In this document: one piece after another, positions 1 through 8,913 of the stretch
How the letters are laid out: every line of letters starts with the position of its first letter
Position numbering within the stretch: the stretch's first letter is position 1
Assembly (NCBI GenBank): GCA_017889545.1
Contig: JAGFZV010000001.1
Span: forward strand, 62,001-126,000
DNA: 64,000 nt
Direction: 5' to 3'
Source: Bacillota bacterium
Lineage (GTDB): Bacteria; Bacillota; Negativicutes; CTSoil-072
The notes under the pieces: model-generated
What the model was told of the DNA's origin: nothing
Databases searched by the model: none
Seen by the model: the letters and a program-made list of their open reading frames with translations, nothing else
Made by a program: the position numbers and the translations under genes

Positions 1-3000
1 TGGTCCAGCCGCCATAGGGGTAGGTGTCCAATTGAACGTCGGACAGTGCCAAAAGCCCCATCAGATCGCTCGCCTGCCGCAGCGGGGGCAGAATGATCAG
101 CCGGTCGGCAACCTTGGCCTGCCGGGCCGCGGTAAGCAAGCGGTCGGTCAGTTGATGATGAATGCTGGGCGGGTTCATATAGGGTTTCAAAACAATCCAG
201 GCCTGCGGCGCGCGCTGCAGGATTTGGACCAGCAAACGGTCCCGCTGCGGCGCATGCTTAATTCCGTTGGCGCAGGAAACGAAAACTACTGCCTCCTCCG
301 GCAGGTTGAAGTCGCGCCGATTTGGCATCTGCTGCGGCATCAACGGCGGATATTGCGCCGCACCAAGATTCGGCAAGCGGATCAGTTTTTCCCGGTAATG
401 GCTGTCGCCGTCCGGCGGCTCATGGTCGCCGCTGACATAGTAATCAATCGTCGGCAAGCCGGAGGTGATCCCGTGGCCGACCAAGACAGCCTGCACCGGT
501 GCGAGCCGGAAGGCGGCCAGCATATACGTGACCGGATCCATGCCCAGGTCGGCATATACGAGAATATCCAAGTCCTGCTCCCGGATCGTTTGCGCAATGC
601 TTTGGATATCCTGAAGATTTTTCATCTGAATAAACTGATCGCAATTCCGGCGGAATAATTCGGTCATATCGTCCTGCCGTTCACCCAGGGCAAAAACAGT
701 GACCGCAAATTTTTCCCGGTCGTGATGCAAAATGCGGTTGACCATATAGTAACTGACAGCCTGGCTGGCAAAGTTGCGGGAAACATAGCCCACCCGGAGT
801 TTTCCGTCCGCCCGGCCCGGCCGCCGTTTCGGCGTCTCTTTGACCCCGGGATACAAGCGGTGCATATTGAAAACCAGGAAGTCACCAAGCGCATTCAACG
901 CTTCCAGGTTGTTGCCGCCCACATAGGTGGAGCGCCAAAATGCAGTCATCGCTTCTTCAATGAATGCATTGAAAAAAGCCGGCGTCATCAGGCGTTTTTG
1001 CTTGACTGCCTCTCCGCACAGATCCAGGGCGTATTTCAGCAGCTTTTGCCGGTGTTCTTCGCGGGCGTTGAAATACGGCAGGTTGAGCATCCAGAAAATA
1101 ATGATCGCTTTGCAAAAAACGGGGATATATTTTGAACTCCACAATTTTCCGGCGTCAAGAGCAATCCGGTCAGCCGAAAACGGGGCATAGAGGGATGTGA
1201 GCAAGAGACGCGGATACCAGTTATTGTCATTTGAAGTCAATAGCTTGGCTGCCAGATCCTGTTCTTCGGCCGGAATGGTCAAACGCAGATTGAGAGCCGA
1301 AAAGACGTTCAAAAAAACTTGACGCCAGAGGCTGACCAGCAGCCACTGCTGTTTATCGTTGATTTGTTTTAGGGCGGTTACCGGCGTTTGGCTGAAATAG
1401 TCATGCAGTTTGCTGCGCAAGGTAAGACAGATGCGCAGCAGCGCCGCTTCCTGCACGGGATGAAGTCCCCCGCAGCGCGGCGGCAGTCGGCGGGCAGCGA
1501 ACCATTGCCCGGCAAATTCCCAAAGCAAAGAACTCTGCGTCATGGAATCGATAGACCGCAAGCAATAATCAAAATACAAATCCGTAAACAAGGCCCGATC
1601 GGCTGTTTTTTGTTTTTCAAACCCTTCGTACCGGGTCCGGAATTCCTGAATGACCTGTTTCCAGGAGACTGTTCGCGCCTTGTCGACTGTTGCAGGGATC
1701 TGAAACTTCGCTTCCAGTTCGGCAAAGTTTACCGGGTTCCTGGTTTCGCGCCGGGCAGACAAGTCCTGCGACAGCAGCGGCTGAGCTGCGGGAAGTTTTG
1801 GCTGTGGCCGGACCGGTTTTTTCCCCGATAACAATTCCTTGTAGAGTGCCAGGTACTCATCAGTCATGCGGCGCGCCGTGAATCGATCCATAACAGACTG
1901 CCGGGCGGCTTCACCGACAATTTGACTCCGCCCCGGATCGTTCAGGAACAGAGCCAAGCCAGCAGCCAAATCCTCGCTGTCGCGCATCCGGGCCAGATAG
2001 CCCGTCAGCCGGTGGGTGATGATTTCTTTCATGCCGCCGCTGTCAAACGCAACGACGGGAGTGGCGCAAGCCATCGCTTCCAACGGTGTCATCCCGGGTG
2101 TATTGAAGATTGTCGGCACGGCGGCAACGTCCGCTGCTCCGTAGTACGCAGCCAACTGCCGCGCATCGGTCAAAAAGGGAACATCCAACTGCTTTACCGG
2201 CAGATCCCCCGGGAGGCTTTCCTGACTGCCGCCAACGGTGATCAGCAGCAGGCCGGGAATTTCTTTGCTTATCTTGTGCAAGGCTTCCCGCAGAAATTGC
2301 CCGCCGCGGCTGGAATTGGCAAAGCCGCCGGGCGCAGCAAAAAGAACGATTTTCGCCGTCGCCGGGAGGGAAAGATTTTTGCGCAGCAAAGCCTGTTCGC
2401 CCGGCTGAAAAACTTCCGTATCCACCCCGTGATAAATCAATCGGACGTCATGCCCTTCCAGAATGCTGTGGACAGCCTGTTCCTGCCGCTCACGCGACGG
2501 GCTGACGACCGTAAAGCTGCTCAGCCGGTACAGACTGTTTTTCAACCTCTGCAGAGTTTCTCTCCTGCTGTCGCCGCAGCGGGCGTTTTCCGGCCGGGAA
2601 CTGTGCCGGCCGGCGTCCAGCGGACAGCCGCGGCAGCCCATGTCCCGCCAAAGATCGCAGGAATCGGCATTATAACAGCCGCCGGTAAACGCCAGCGAAT
2701 CATACAGCGTCCAGACAGTCGGCTTGATCGCCGTCAAAAACGGAAATAGCAAAAAAGAAAAATAATTGCCTTTGATCGCATGCAGATGAAGAACATCCGC
2801 GGCCTGAAAAGCCGGGTGCTGCAAGACCTGCAGCAAGGATGCGGAATAGAGATTGCCCAGTCCTTGCCGGTTTTGCGCCTCCAGAAGTTCTTTTTGCCAT
2901 GGCGTCTGCAAAAAAGGCAATGAAATGACACGCTCATCGCCGCTGATTTTGTGATGGGCGAACAACCAGCCTTCCTGTCCCTGCGCGGCCAAAGCGTCCA

Positions 3001-3067
3001 GCAGGGTTCGCGCGGTACGCGACGATCCGTCTTGTGTATCATGAAAATTGATATGCGCTATTTTCAC
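1..3067 (-). CDS. GT4-GT41 fusion glycosyltransferase (partial, C-terminus beyond window)
   Basis: The reading frame is open from a GTG at 3067 to the left edge, at least 1022 codons. Residues 1 to about 410 are a GT-B family 4 glycosyltransferase that begins KIAHINFHDTQDGSSRTART and carries TPLEAMACATPVVAFDSGG in its donor site. Residues about 420-735 are mostly helical and not recognised. From about 745 the protein matches GT41 enzymes (SPINDLY/O-GlcNAc transferase and HMW1C types): GKLRVGYVSRNF, LAPVQAVLVGH, GLPTIDYYVSGDHEP, EKLIRLPNLG and DVQLDTYPYGG. GT41 enzymes put GlcNAc or hexose on Ser/Thr or Asn of proteins in the cytoplasm. Where SPINDLY has DLxGHT, this protein has DLGMDP, closer to HMW1C. 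A GAAGGAG sequence lies about 11 bases before the GTG, and the gene starts 19 bases after hlyD ends. It is probably the last gene of the RTX secretion operon. The role, glycosylating the RTX protein, is inferred. Confidence 0.85.
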   Translation of the reverse strand, partial: MKIAHINFHDTQDGSSRTARTLLDALAAQGQEGWLFAHHKISGDERVISLPFLQTPWQKELLEAQNRQGLGNLYSASLLQVLQHPAFQAADVLHLHAIKGNYFSFLLFPFLTAIKPTVWTLYDSLAFTGGCYNADSCDLWRDMGCRGCPLDAGRHSSRPENARCGDSRRETLQRLKNSLYRLSSFTVVSPSRERQEQAVHSILEGHDVRLIYHGVDTEVFQPGEQALLRKNLSLPATAKIVLFAAPGGFANSSRGGQFLREALHKISKEIPGLLLITVGGSQESLPGDLPVKQLDVPFLTDARQLAAYYGAADVAAVPTIFNTPGMTPLEAMACATPVVAFDSGGMKEIITHRLTGYLARMRDSEDLAAGLALFLNDPGRSQIVGEAARQSVMDRFTARRMTDEYLALYKELLSGKKPVRPQPKLPAAQPLLSQDLSARRETRNPVNFAELEAKFQIPATVDKARTVSWKQVIQEFRTRYEGFEKQKTADRALFTDLYFDYCLRSIDSMTQSSLLWEFAGQWFAARRLPPRCGGLHPVQEAALLRICLTLRSKLHDYFSQTPVTALKQINDKQQWLLVSLWRQVFLNVFSALNLRLTIPAEEQDLAAKLLTSNDNNWYPRLLLTSLYAPFSADRIALDAGKLWSSKYIPVFCKAIIIFWMLNLPYFNAREEHRQKLLKYALDLCGEAVKQKRLMTPAFFNAFIEEAMTAFWRSTYVGGNNLEALNALGDFLVFNMHRLYPGVKETPKRRPGRADGKLRVGYVSRNFASQAVSYYMVNRILHHDREKFAVTVFALGERQDDMTELFRRNCDQFIQMKNLQDIQSIAQTIREQDLDILVYADLGMDPVTYMLAAFRLAPVQAVLVGHGITSGLPTIDYYVSGDHEPPDGDSHYREKLIRLPNLGAAQYPPLMPQQMPNRRDFNLPEEAVVFVSCANGIKHAPQRDRLLVQILQRAPQAWIVLKPYMNPPSIHHQLTDRLLTAARQAKVADRLIILPPLRQASDLMGLLALSDVQLDTYPYGGWT

Positions 3068-3086
3068 AAGCTTACGATCTCCTTCT

Positions 3087-4460
3087 CTACCGTTCTCTCA
3101 AGCCTTCGCTCTGATATTTCCGGAACGGGTCGAGGAAAAATTCAATGATCCGTTTTTCCCGCGTTTTGATTTCTGCGGAAACCGTCATGCCGGGGCCGAG
3201 GTATACTTTTTTATCGCCGACAATCAGGTAGTCGCGATCCAGTTGGAGGGTGACCCGGTAAACGCGGCCCTTCTCTTTATCCTCAATGGCGTCTGGACTG
3301 ATCTGTGTCACATGAGCGTCCAGATAGCCGTATTTTTGGAAATTAAAGGTTTCGACTTTTACTTCCGCCTGCTGGCCGCTATAAATAAAGCCAATATCCT
3401 GGTTGGCGGCCCAGGCCTCCACTTCCAGCGTCACATCCGCCGGCACGATCACCATCAGCGGCTGAGCTTCCGTTACCACCCCGCCGATCGTATGCACCGC
3501 CAATTGCGTCACACGGCCGTCGATCGGCGAAGTCAGACGGGCCAGACGGTTCTTCTCGTTGGCCATTTTCAACGTTTCCAGGGCCACTTGCAGCGCCTTG
3601 CGGTCTTCCACCATTTTGGCCGTGATGTCGCGGTTCCGTTCCGCGATCACGCTTTGCATCGCCTCCCGGCTCTGGGCCAGGGCGGCTTCGGCACGGATAA
3701 TCTCGCCCTCCTGGGCAGCCAGGTTCTGCTCCAGTTCAATGCGGCGGCCGCGGTACTCTAAAACGGTGAAGGTGGAAATGGCATTCTGCACCATGAGCTG
3801 CTCCAGGCGGTTTTCCCGGTCGCGGGCAATCTCGTATAAGGAGGCATATTTGTCACGGTTGACGCGGGCCACATTGACGGAGGCCTCGCCCTGGTTCACA
3901 CTGTGCCGCGCTACCGCCATCTTGCTGTTGAAATCGGCAGTGCGGCTCATATACAAGCTCATCTGGAAGGACAAGTCCTTGTCATCCAGATCGGGGCTCG
4001 GCTGGGGCGTAAACGGAGCATTGTTCATTTCCGCCAGCAGCCGGTCAATTTCCAGGTTGTAATAGGCCACTTCTTTTTTGATCCGGGCCAGTTCCGCGCC
4101 GGAAATGGTTTGATCCAATTCAATCAGCAAATCGCCACTTTTGACGGTCTGGCCGTCCTTGACGTTGATTTGCTTGACTACGCCTTTGCTCTCCGGCTGG
4201 ATCACCTTGACGTAACCGCTGGGAATAATTTTCCCCGGCGCAACCGCGACTTCGTCCACGTGGCCGAAGACGGACCATAAAAAGGCGACGCCGATAATCG
4301 CCACCAGCACCGCGATCAGCATGCGTACCGTCGGCGATACCGGATTTTCGGTAATTTCCAGGATGGCGGGCAGAAATTCGGTTTCTTCCGGCGCCAGCGT
4401 CTCGTTTCCCTTGCGTTTTGTGCCCAGCCATTTGGCCAGGTATCCTGTTTTCTTTTCCAT
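3087..4460 (-). CDS. hlyD: HlyD-family type I secretion membrane fusion protein
   Basis: This is the periplasmic adaptor of a type I secretion system, linking the inner-membrane ABC exporter to a TolC channel. It has a short cytoplasmic N-terminus, one membrane segment at about residues 45-67 (MLIAVLVAIIGVAFLWSVF), a biotinyl-lipoyl-like half motif (VIQPESKGVVKQINVKDGQ), a long coiled-coil hairpin at about 120-300, then the second lipoyl half and a beta-barrel ending in the HlyD C-terminal pattern (RVYRVTLQLDRDYL, PGMTVSAEIKTREKRIIEF). About 457 residues is typical. Three ATGs are in tandem at 4466-4460. The third is preferred because AAGAGGG then lies about six bases upstream. The preceding transporter's TGA overlaps these ATGs, so translation is probably coupled. 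Confidence 0.95.
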   Translation of the reverse strand: MEKKTGYLAKWLGTKRKGNETLAPEETEFLPAILEITENPVSPTVRMLIAVLVAIIGVAFLWSVFGHVDEVAVAPGKIIPSGYVKVIQPESKGVVKQINVKDGQTVKSGDLLIELDQTISGAELARIKKEVAYYNLEIDRLLAEMNNAPFTPQPSPDLDDKDLSFQMSLYMSRTADFNSKMAVARHSVNQGEASVNVARVNRDKYASLYEIARDRENRLEQLMVQNAISTFTVLEYRGRRIELEQNLAAQEGEIIRAEAALAQSREAMQSVIAERNRDITAKMVEDRKALQVALETLKMANEKNRLARLTSPIDGRVTQLAVHTIGGVVTEAQPLMVIVPADVTLEVEAWAANQDIGFIYSGQQAEVKVETFNFQKYGYLDAHVTQISPDAIEDKEKGRVYRVTLQLDRDYLIVGDKKVYLGPGMTVSAEIKTREKRIIEFFLDPFRKYQSEGLRER

Positions 4461-4462
4461 CA

Positions 4463-6601
4463 TCATCCCTCTTGTTGGCTATGCAGATTTTGATAAATGC
4501 CCCCAAGGGCCAGTAATTCGCGGTGTGTGCCCTGTTCGGCCAGTCTTCCCCGGTCGATGACCAAAATGGCATCGCATTGTTCAACGGTGGACAGGCGGTG
4601 AGCGATGAGTATCACCGTACGGTTGGCGCAAATTGTATCCAGGTTGTCCATAATGACCCGTTCCGATTCATAATCCAGCGCGCTGGTTGCTTCGTCAAAA
4701 ATCAAAATGCGCGGGTTGGTGATCAGCGCCCGGGCAATCGCAATCCGCTGACGCTGGCCGCCTGACAGCGCGCCGCCGCGTTCACCGACGTTCGTATCGT
4801 AGCCTTCCGGCAATTCACGGATAAATTCGTCGGCGCCGGCCATCCGGGCGGCCTGAACGATTTCCTCGGCGGTCGCTTCCGGCCGGGCCATCGCGATATT
4901 TTCCCGCACGCTGCCGTTGAATAAGAAGCTTTCCTGCAGCACAAAGCCGATCTGACGGCGCAGCCAGGCCGGTTCGACCTGGGCGACGTCAATGCCGTCA
5001 ATGAGTACTTGACCTGTGTCCGCCACATAGAGCCGCTGGATGAGCTTGATAATTGTGCTTTTGCCGGAACCGGACCGGCCCACGATCCCCACCCGGGTTC
5101 CGGGCTTGATGGTAAAACTGAGCTCGCGCAGCACTTCCGGGCCGTCCGCCCGGTAGCGAAAGCCCACGTTGTCAAAAACAATTTCTCCTTCGATCGTCGA
5201 TAAGGTTGTCCGGTTGGGATTAAACGCCGGTTCCGCCGGCACATTGAGAATATCACCCAACCGGTCGATCGATAATTGGGCCTGCTGGAACGATTGCCAG
5301 ATGTTGACGAGCCGCAGAACCGGCCGGGTTACCTGTCCGGCCAGCATATTGAAGGCGACCAGCTCCCCGACCGACATTTTTCCGTCCATAACGAAGTTCG
5401 CGCCCAGCCAGAGGATGCCGAGCGTGGTCAGCAGGCTGACCATCTGCCCGATGCTGCCAAAGATGTTGGCCATGTTTGTGGTGTCAAACGACATTTTGAC
5501 GTAACGCGCCAGACTCTGTTCCCATTTCTGCTGGAATTGTTTTTCCAGTGCCAGGGATTTCAGCGTTTGGATCCCGGTAATCGATTCAATCAAGAAAGAG
5601 TAGTTTTCCGCATAGGCGGCAAACCGGACGTTGAGCTGACGTTTGAAGACCGGCGTAAACAGGAAGGTCAGCAGGGCAAATACCGGCAGCGCGGCAACTA
5701 CAATGAGGGACAAGGTCATATTGTAATAAAACATGGCGGCAACATACACAATGGCAAAGACGGTGTCCAACACCAGCGTGAGGGCGGTACCGGTAATGAA
5801 ATTACGGATATTTTCCAATTCCCGTACCCTGGCCACGGTATCCCCGACCCGGCGTTCTTCGAAAAAGCGCAGCGCCAGAGCAGAGATGTGCCGGTAGAGA
5901 CGGGTTCCGAGAATAACGTCAATCTTATTTGCGGTATGCACGAACAAATAGCCGCGCAGATAGGTGATGAGCGTTTGAAAGAGATAGACAAACAGCATCC
6001 CGACGACCAGGATATCCAACGTCGTCGTCCCGCGATGAACAAGAACCCGGTCGATGATGATCTGAAAAAAAACCGGGGTCGCCAAGCCGAATAGTTGAAT
6101 GCCGAACGAGGCGGCGATGACTTCGGAAAACGCACGGCGAAACCGCCAGAAAACCGGCAAAAACCAGGTAAGATTGAATTTTTTCGACAGCTGTCCGGTT
6201 AAGTTTTCGGCCGTCATGCGGCGCGTGATCAGAACGACTTCCCCGCTCCAAGCCTGGAGAAACTGTTCCAGCGGCAAGGAGAACGGCCGGCTCCGGTACG
6301 GGTCGATGAGTGTGACGGCGTTCTGATGGGTACGGCCAACGACCACACAATTCCCGTTTGTCAAAATCGCAATGGCCGGGATCGGCAGCTTGGAAAACCG
6401 TTCCTTGTCCGGCGTAACCAGCCGGGCTTTTAACCCGATATCTTTCGCGGCCCGCAGGAGTGTTGTCATATCCATGCCGGCACTGCCAATCGCATAGGCG
6501 CGGCGCAGCTGCTGTTCATCGGCCGGAATGCCCAGGATCTTGGCCGCTGTTGCCAGGCAAATCAAGGCTGTATCTAATTTAGGCGCCGATTGCGTTTCCA
6601 A
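4463..6601 (-). CDS. Type I secretion ABC transporter with degenerate C39-like domain (second of pair)
   Basis: This 712-residue HlyB/LapB-type exporter energises RTX protein secretion across the inner membrane. Residues 1-125 are a C39-like domain. The catalytic Cys position reads DTALIC rather than the peptidase ECG, and the catalytic His position reads GNCVVVG, so it should bind substrate rather than cleave it. Six membrane segments lie at about 150-430. The ATPase domain has Walker A GRSGSGKST, signature LSGGQRQRIAIARAL, Walker B ILIFDEATSALD and H-loop AHRLST, all intact. The start is a TTG at 6601 with AAGGAG nine bases before it. It follows its paralogue by 29 bases and overlaps the start region of hlyD. 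Confidence 0.93.
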   Translation of the reverse strand: METQSAPKLDTALICLATAAKILGIPADEQQLRRAYAIGSAGMDMTTLLRAAKDIGLKARLVTPDKERFSKLPIPAIAILTNGNCVVVGRTHQNAVTLIDPYRSRPFSLPLEQFLQAWSGEVVLITRRMTAENLTGQLSKKFNLTWFLPVFWRFRRAFSEVIAASFGIQLFGLATPVFFQIIIDRVLVHRGTTTLDILVVGMLFVYLFQTLITYLRGYLFVHTANKIDVILGTRLYRHISALALRFFEERRVGDTVARVRELENIRNFITGTALTLVLDTVFAIVYVAAMFYYNMTLSLIVVAALPVFALLTFLFTPVFKRQLNVRFAAYAENYSFLIESITGIQTLKSLALEKQFQQKWEQSLARYVKMSFDTTNMANIFGSIGQMVSLLTTLGILWLGANFVMDGKMSVGELVAFNMLAGQVTRPVLRLVNIWQSFQQAQLSIDRLGDILNVPAEPAFNPNRTTLSTIEGEIVFDNVGFRYRADGPEVLRELSFTIKPGTRVGIVGRSGSGKSTIIKLIQRLYVADTGQVLIDGIDVAQVEPAWLRRQIGFVLQESFLFNGSVRENIAMARPEATAEEIVQAARMAGADEFIRELPEGYDTNVGERGGALSGGQRQRIAIARALITNPRILIFDEATSALDYESERVIMDNLDTICANRTVILIAHRLSTVEQCDAILVIDRGRLAEQGTHRELLALGGIYQNLHSQQEG

Positions 6602-6630
6602 AATGGCGATCTCCTTTGCTGTGGCGTATT

Positions 6631-8790
6631 TTAACGGCTTTGCTGATGATAAAGGCCCCAGTACATTCCCTGTTTGGCGATCAGTTCTTCGTGACTGCCC
6701 TGTTCGATCAATTGGCCGCGCTCCATGACAAACAGGATTTCACATGGACGGACAGTCGACAGGCGGTGGGCAATGATGATCACGGTGCGGCCGGCACAAA
6801 TCTGATCCAGGTTTTTCATGATGACGCGCTCGGATTCATAATCCAGCTGACTTGTCGCCTCATCAAAAATCAAAATACGCGGGTTGGTCATCAGGGCCCG
6901 GGCGATGGCAATGCGCTGCTTCTGCCCGCCGGACAGGGAGGCGCCCCGTTCACCGACATTCGTGTCATAGCCTTGTGCAAGTTCGGCGATAAATTCGTGC
7001 GCCCCGGCAATGCGGGCGGCTTTGATCACTTCATCCATGCGGGCGCTGGGCCGGGCAATGGAGATGTTTTCCCTGACGCTGCCGTTAAACAGGAAATTTT
7101 CCTGCATGACAACGCCGATCTGCTGGCGGATCCAGGTTGGATCGGCTTGCGCAAGATCGATCCCATCCAGGAAGACTTTGCCGCTTTCCGGGATATAAAG
7201 GCGTTGAATGAGTTTGCTGATCGTGCTTTTGCCGGATCCGGACCGGCCGACGATCCCGATGCGCATGCCGGCGCGAATGTTCAGACTCACGTCACGGATC
7301 ACCAGCGGCGCATTCGGACGATAGCGGAAGTGGACATGCTCCAGGCGGATATCCCCGCGCAGGGCGGCATGACGTGCCGTACCGGCCCGGACGGTCGGCT
7401 CAGGCGGTGAATTGAGGATCTCGCCGAGCATCGCGACCGAAAGGCGAGCCTGCTGGTAGGATTGCCACTGGTTGGTGAGATGGGTCACGGAGTTGATCGC
7501 CTGACCGGCCAGCATATTGAAGGCGATAAACTGGCCAACCGTCATTTCCCCGCCGATTACCAGCCGCGAGCCCAGCCAGAGAATGCTCAAACTGGACAGC
7601 AGACTGACGATGCTGCTGATACTGCCGAACAAATTCCCCATATTGGACGTTTGAAACGAGATGTTGACATATTTGCCGATCGTTTCTTCCCATTTTTTAT
7701 TGAACTGCGGCTCAAGCGCCAGCGATTTGACCGTCTGGATGCCGGTCAGCGATTCCACAAGAAAGCTGTAATTTTCCATGTAGGCGGCAAACCGCGCCTT
7801 AAACTGTTCCCGCATGATGGGCGTAAAATACATGGCCATGCCGATGAATAAAGGCAAGGCGGCAATCACGACCCAAGTCAGAGTGGCACTGTAAAAAAAC
7901 ATGACGGCAAAAAAGACCACGCCAAAAACGGTATCCAGCAGCACCGTCAGGCTGGTTCCGGTTAAAAAGCTCCGGATATTTTCCAATTCGCGCACCCGGG
8001 TCACGGTGTCGCCGACCCGCCGCGATTCAAAATAACGCATCGGCAGCGCGCAAAGCTGATGGTACAGCCTGGCGCCGAGGATGGCATCGGCTTTATTCGT
8101 GGTATGGGTAAAAATATACGTCCGCAGATAACTCATCAAGCTCTGGAAAAAATAGGCGCAGAAAATAACCGCAATCAGGATGTTTAATGTGGACATTCCT
8201 TTGTGCGGCAAAACTTTATCGATTACGACCTGCATAAACAGCGGCGTGATCAGGCCAAACACCTGCAGTAAAAACGCCAGCAGGATGACTTGATAGAACG
8301 TGTGGCGGTAACGCCAAAATACGGGAGCAAACCAGCCGATGTTGAACTCCTGCCCCAGCCGCTTAAAACTGAAAGGCCGGGCGATTTCGATGATTTCACC
8401 GCTCCAGGCTTCGGCAAAGCGTTCCTGGGTCGCCACCTCCGGTTTGCCGGCGACAGGATCAAATACCAGAAATTTTGCGCCATCACAGCGCAGAATGACA
8501 ACATAGCTGTCGTTTTGGCAAACGGCGATGGACGGCAGCGACAGGCGATTGATCTTGTCGATTTCCGGCCTGACGACGCGTGACTTTAGCTTCAGTTTGT
8601 GGGCGGCCTTACAGATGCCCTTCGTATCGATCGCCGTCTTATCAAGAACAAATTCCTGCCGCAAGGAATTTTCTTCGGCAGGAATACCCAGAATGCGGGA
8701 CACGATCAGCAAGCTGGCCAGCCCGGTATCCGGGGAGCCGGCAGCTTGCGCTGTTTGTTCGTTGACTTGCGGATTGGCTTCAGATGTCAT
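6631..8790 (-). CDS. Type I secretion ABC transporter with degenerate C39-like domain (first of pair)
   Basis: This 719-residue protein has the same build as the next gene: an N-terminal C39-like domain (about 1-135), a six-helix membrane domain (about 160-440) and a C-terminal ATPase. The protease cysteine is missing, with DTGLASLL in its place, so it is not a processing exporter. ATPase motifs are intact: GRSGSGKST, LSGGQKQRIAIARAL, ILIFDEATSQLD and AHRLST. It lies 123 bases after the RTX structural gene, with a hairpin between them, which could set the ratio of cargo to exporter. It starts at ATG 8790 after AAGGGG. The two transporters may be a heterodimer or alternatives with different cargo; the sequence cannot decide. 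Confidence 0.93.
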   Translation of the reverse strand: MTSEANPQVNEQTAQAAGSPDTGLASLLIVSRILGIPAEENSLRQEFVLDKTAIDTKGICKAAHKLKLKSRVVRPEIDKINRLSLPSIAVCQNDSYVVILRCDGAKFLVFDPVAGKPEVATQERFAEAWSGEIIEIARPFSFKRLGQEFNIGWFAPVFWRYRHTFYQVILLAFLLQVFGLITPLFMQVVIDKVLPHKGMSTLNILIAVIFCAYFFQSLMSYLRTYIFTHTTNKADAILGARLYHQLCALPMRYFESRRVGDTVTRVRELENIRSFLTGTSLTVLLDTVFGVVFFAVMFFYSATLTWVVIAALPLFIGMAMYFTPIMREQFKARFAAYMENYSFLVESLTGIQTVKSLALEPQFNKKWEETIGKYVNISFQTSNMGNLFGSISSIVSLLSSLSILWLGSRLVIGGEMTVGQFIAFNMLAGQAINSVTHLTNQWQSYQQARLSVAMLGEILNSPPEPTVRAGTARHAALRGDIRLEHVHFRYRPNAPLVIRDVSLNIRAGMRIGIVGRSGSGKSTISKLIQRLYIPESGKVFLDGIDLAQADPTWIRQQIGVVMQENFLFNGSVRENISIARPSARMDEVIKAARIAGAHEFIAELAQGYDTNVGERGASLSGGQKQRIAIARALMTNPRILIFDEATSQLDYESERVIMKNLDQICAGRTVIIIAHRLSTVRPCEILFVMERGQLIEQGSHEELIAKQGMYWGLYHQQSR

Positions 8791-8870
8791 AGGGCCCCTT
8801 CTTTCCAGGCGATTTACACATAATTAGTTTACATTCTCTTACTGGATGTCCTTTTCCTGCCGGATGGCAG

Positions 8871-8907
8871 GGAAAAAACCGGCTGCGACTTCGCAACCGG
8901 TCTTTTT
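8871..8907 (-). terminator. Intrinsic terminator after the RTX gene
   Basis: A hairpin with outer stem ACCGG/CCGGT and inner stem TGCGA/TCGCA is followed by six T on the minus strand (8872-8877). It also has six T on the plus side, so it could work both ways. It lies between the RTX gene and the exporter genes and probably gives partial termination, so that cargo mRNA exceeds exporter mRNA. Confidence 0.75.
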
Positions 8908-8913
8908 TCGTTC

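Noticed and set aside
1-3067. A possible frameshift splitting the GT4 and GT41 parts into two genes
   Set aside because: The minus-strand frame has no stop codon in the parts I checked at and around the junction, and both domains read in the same frame with a plausible linker.
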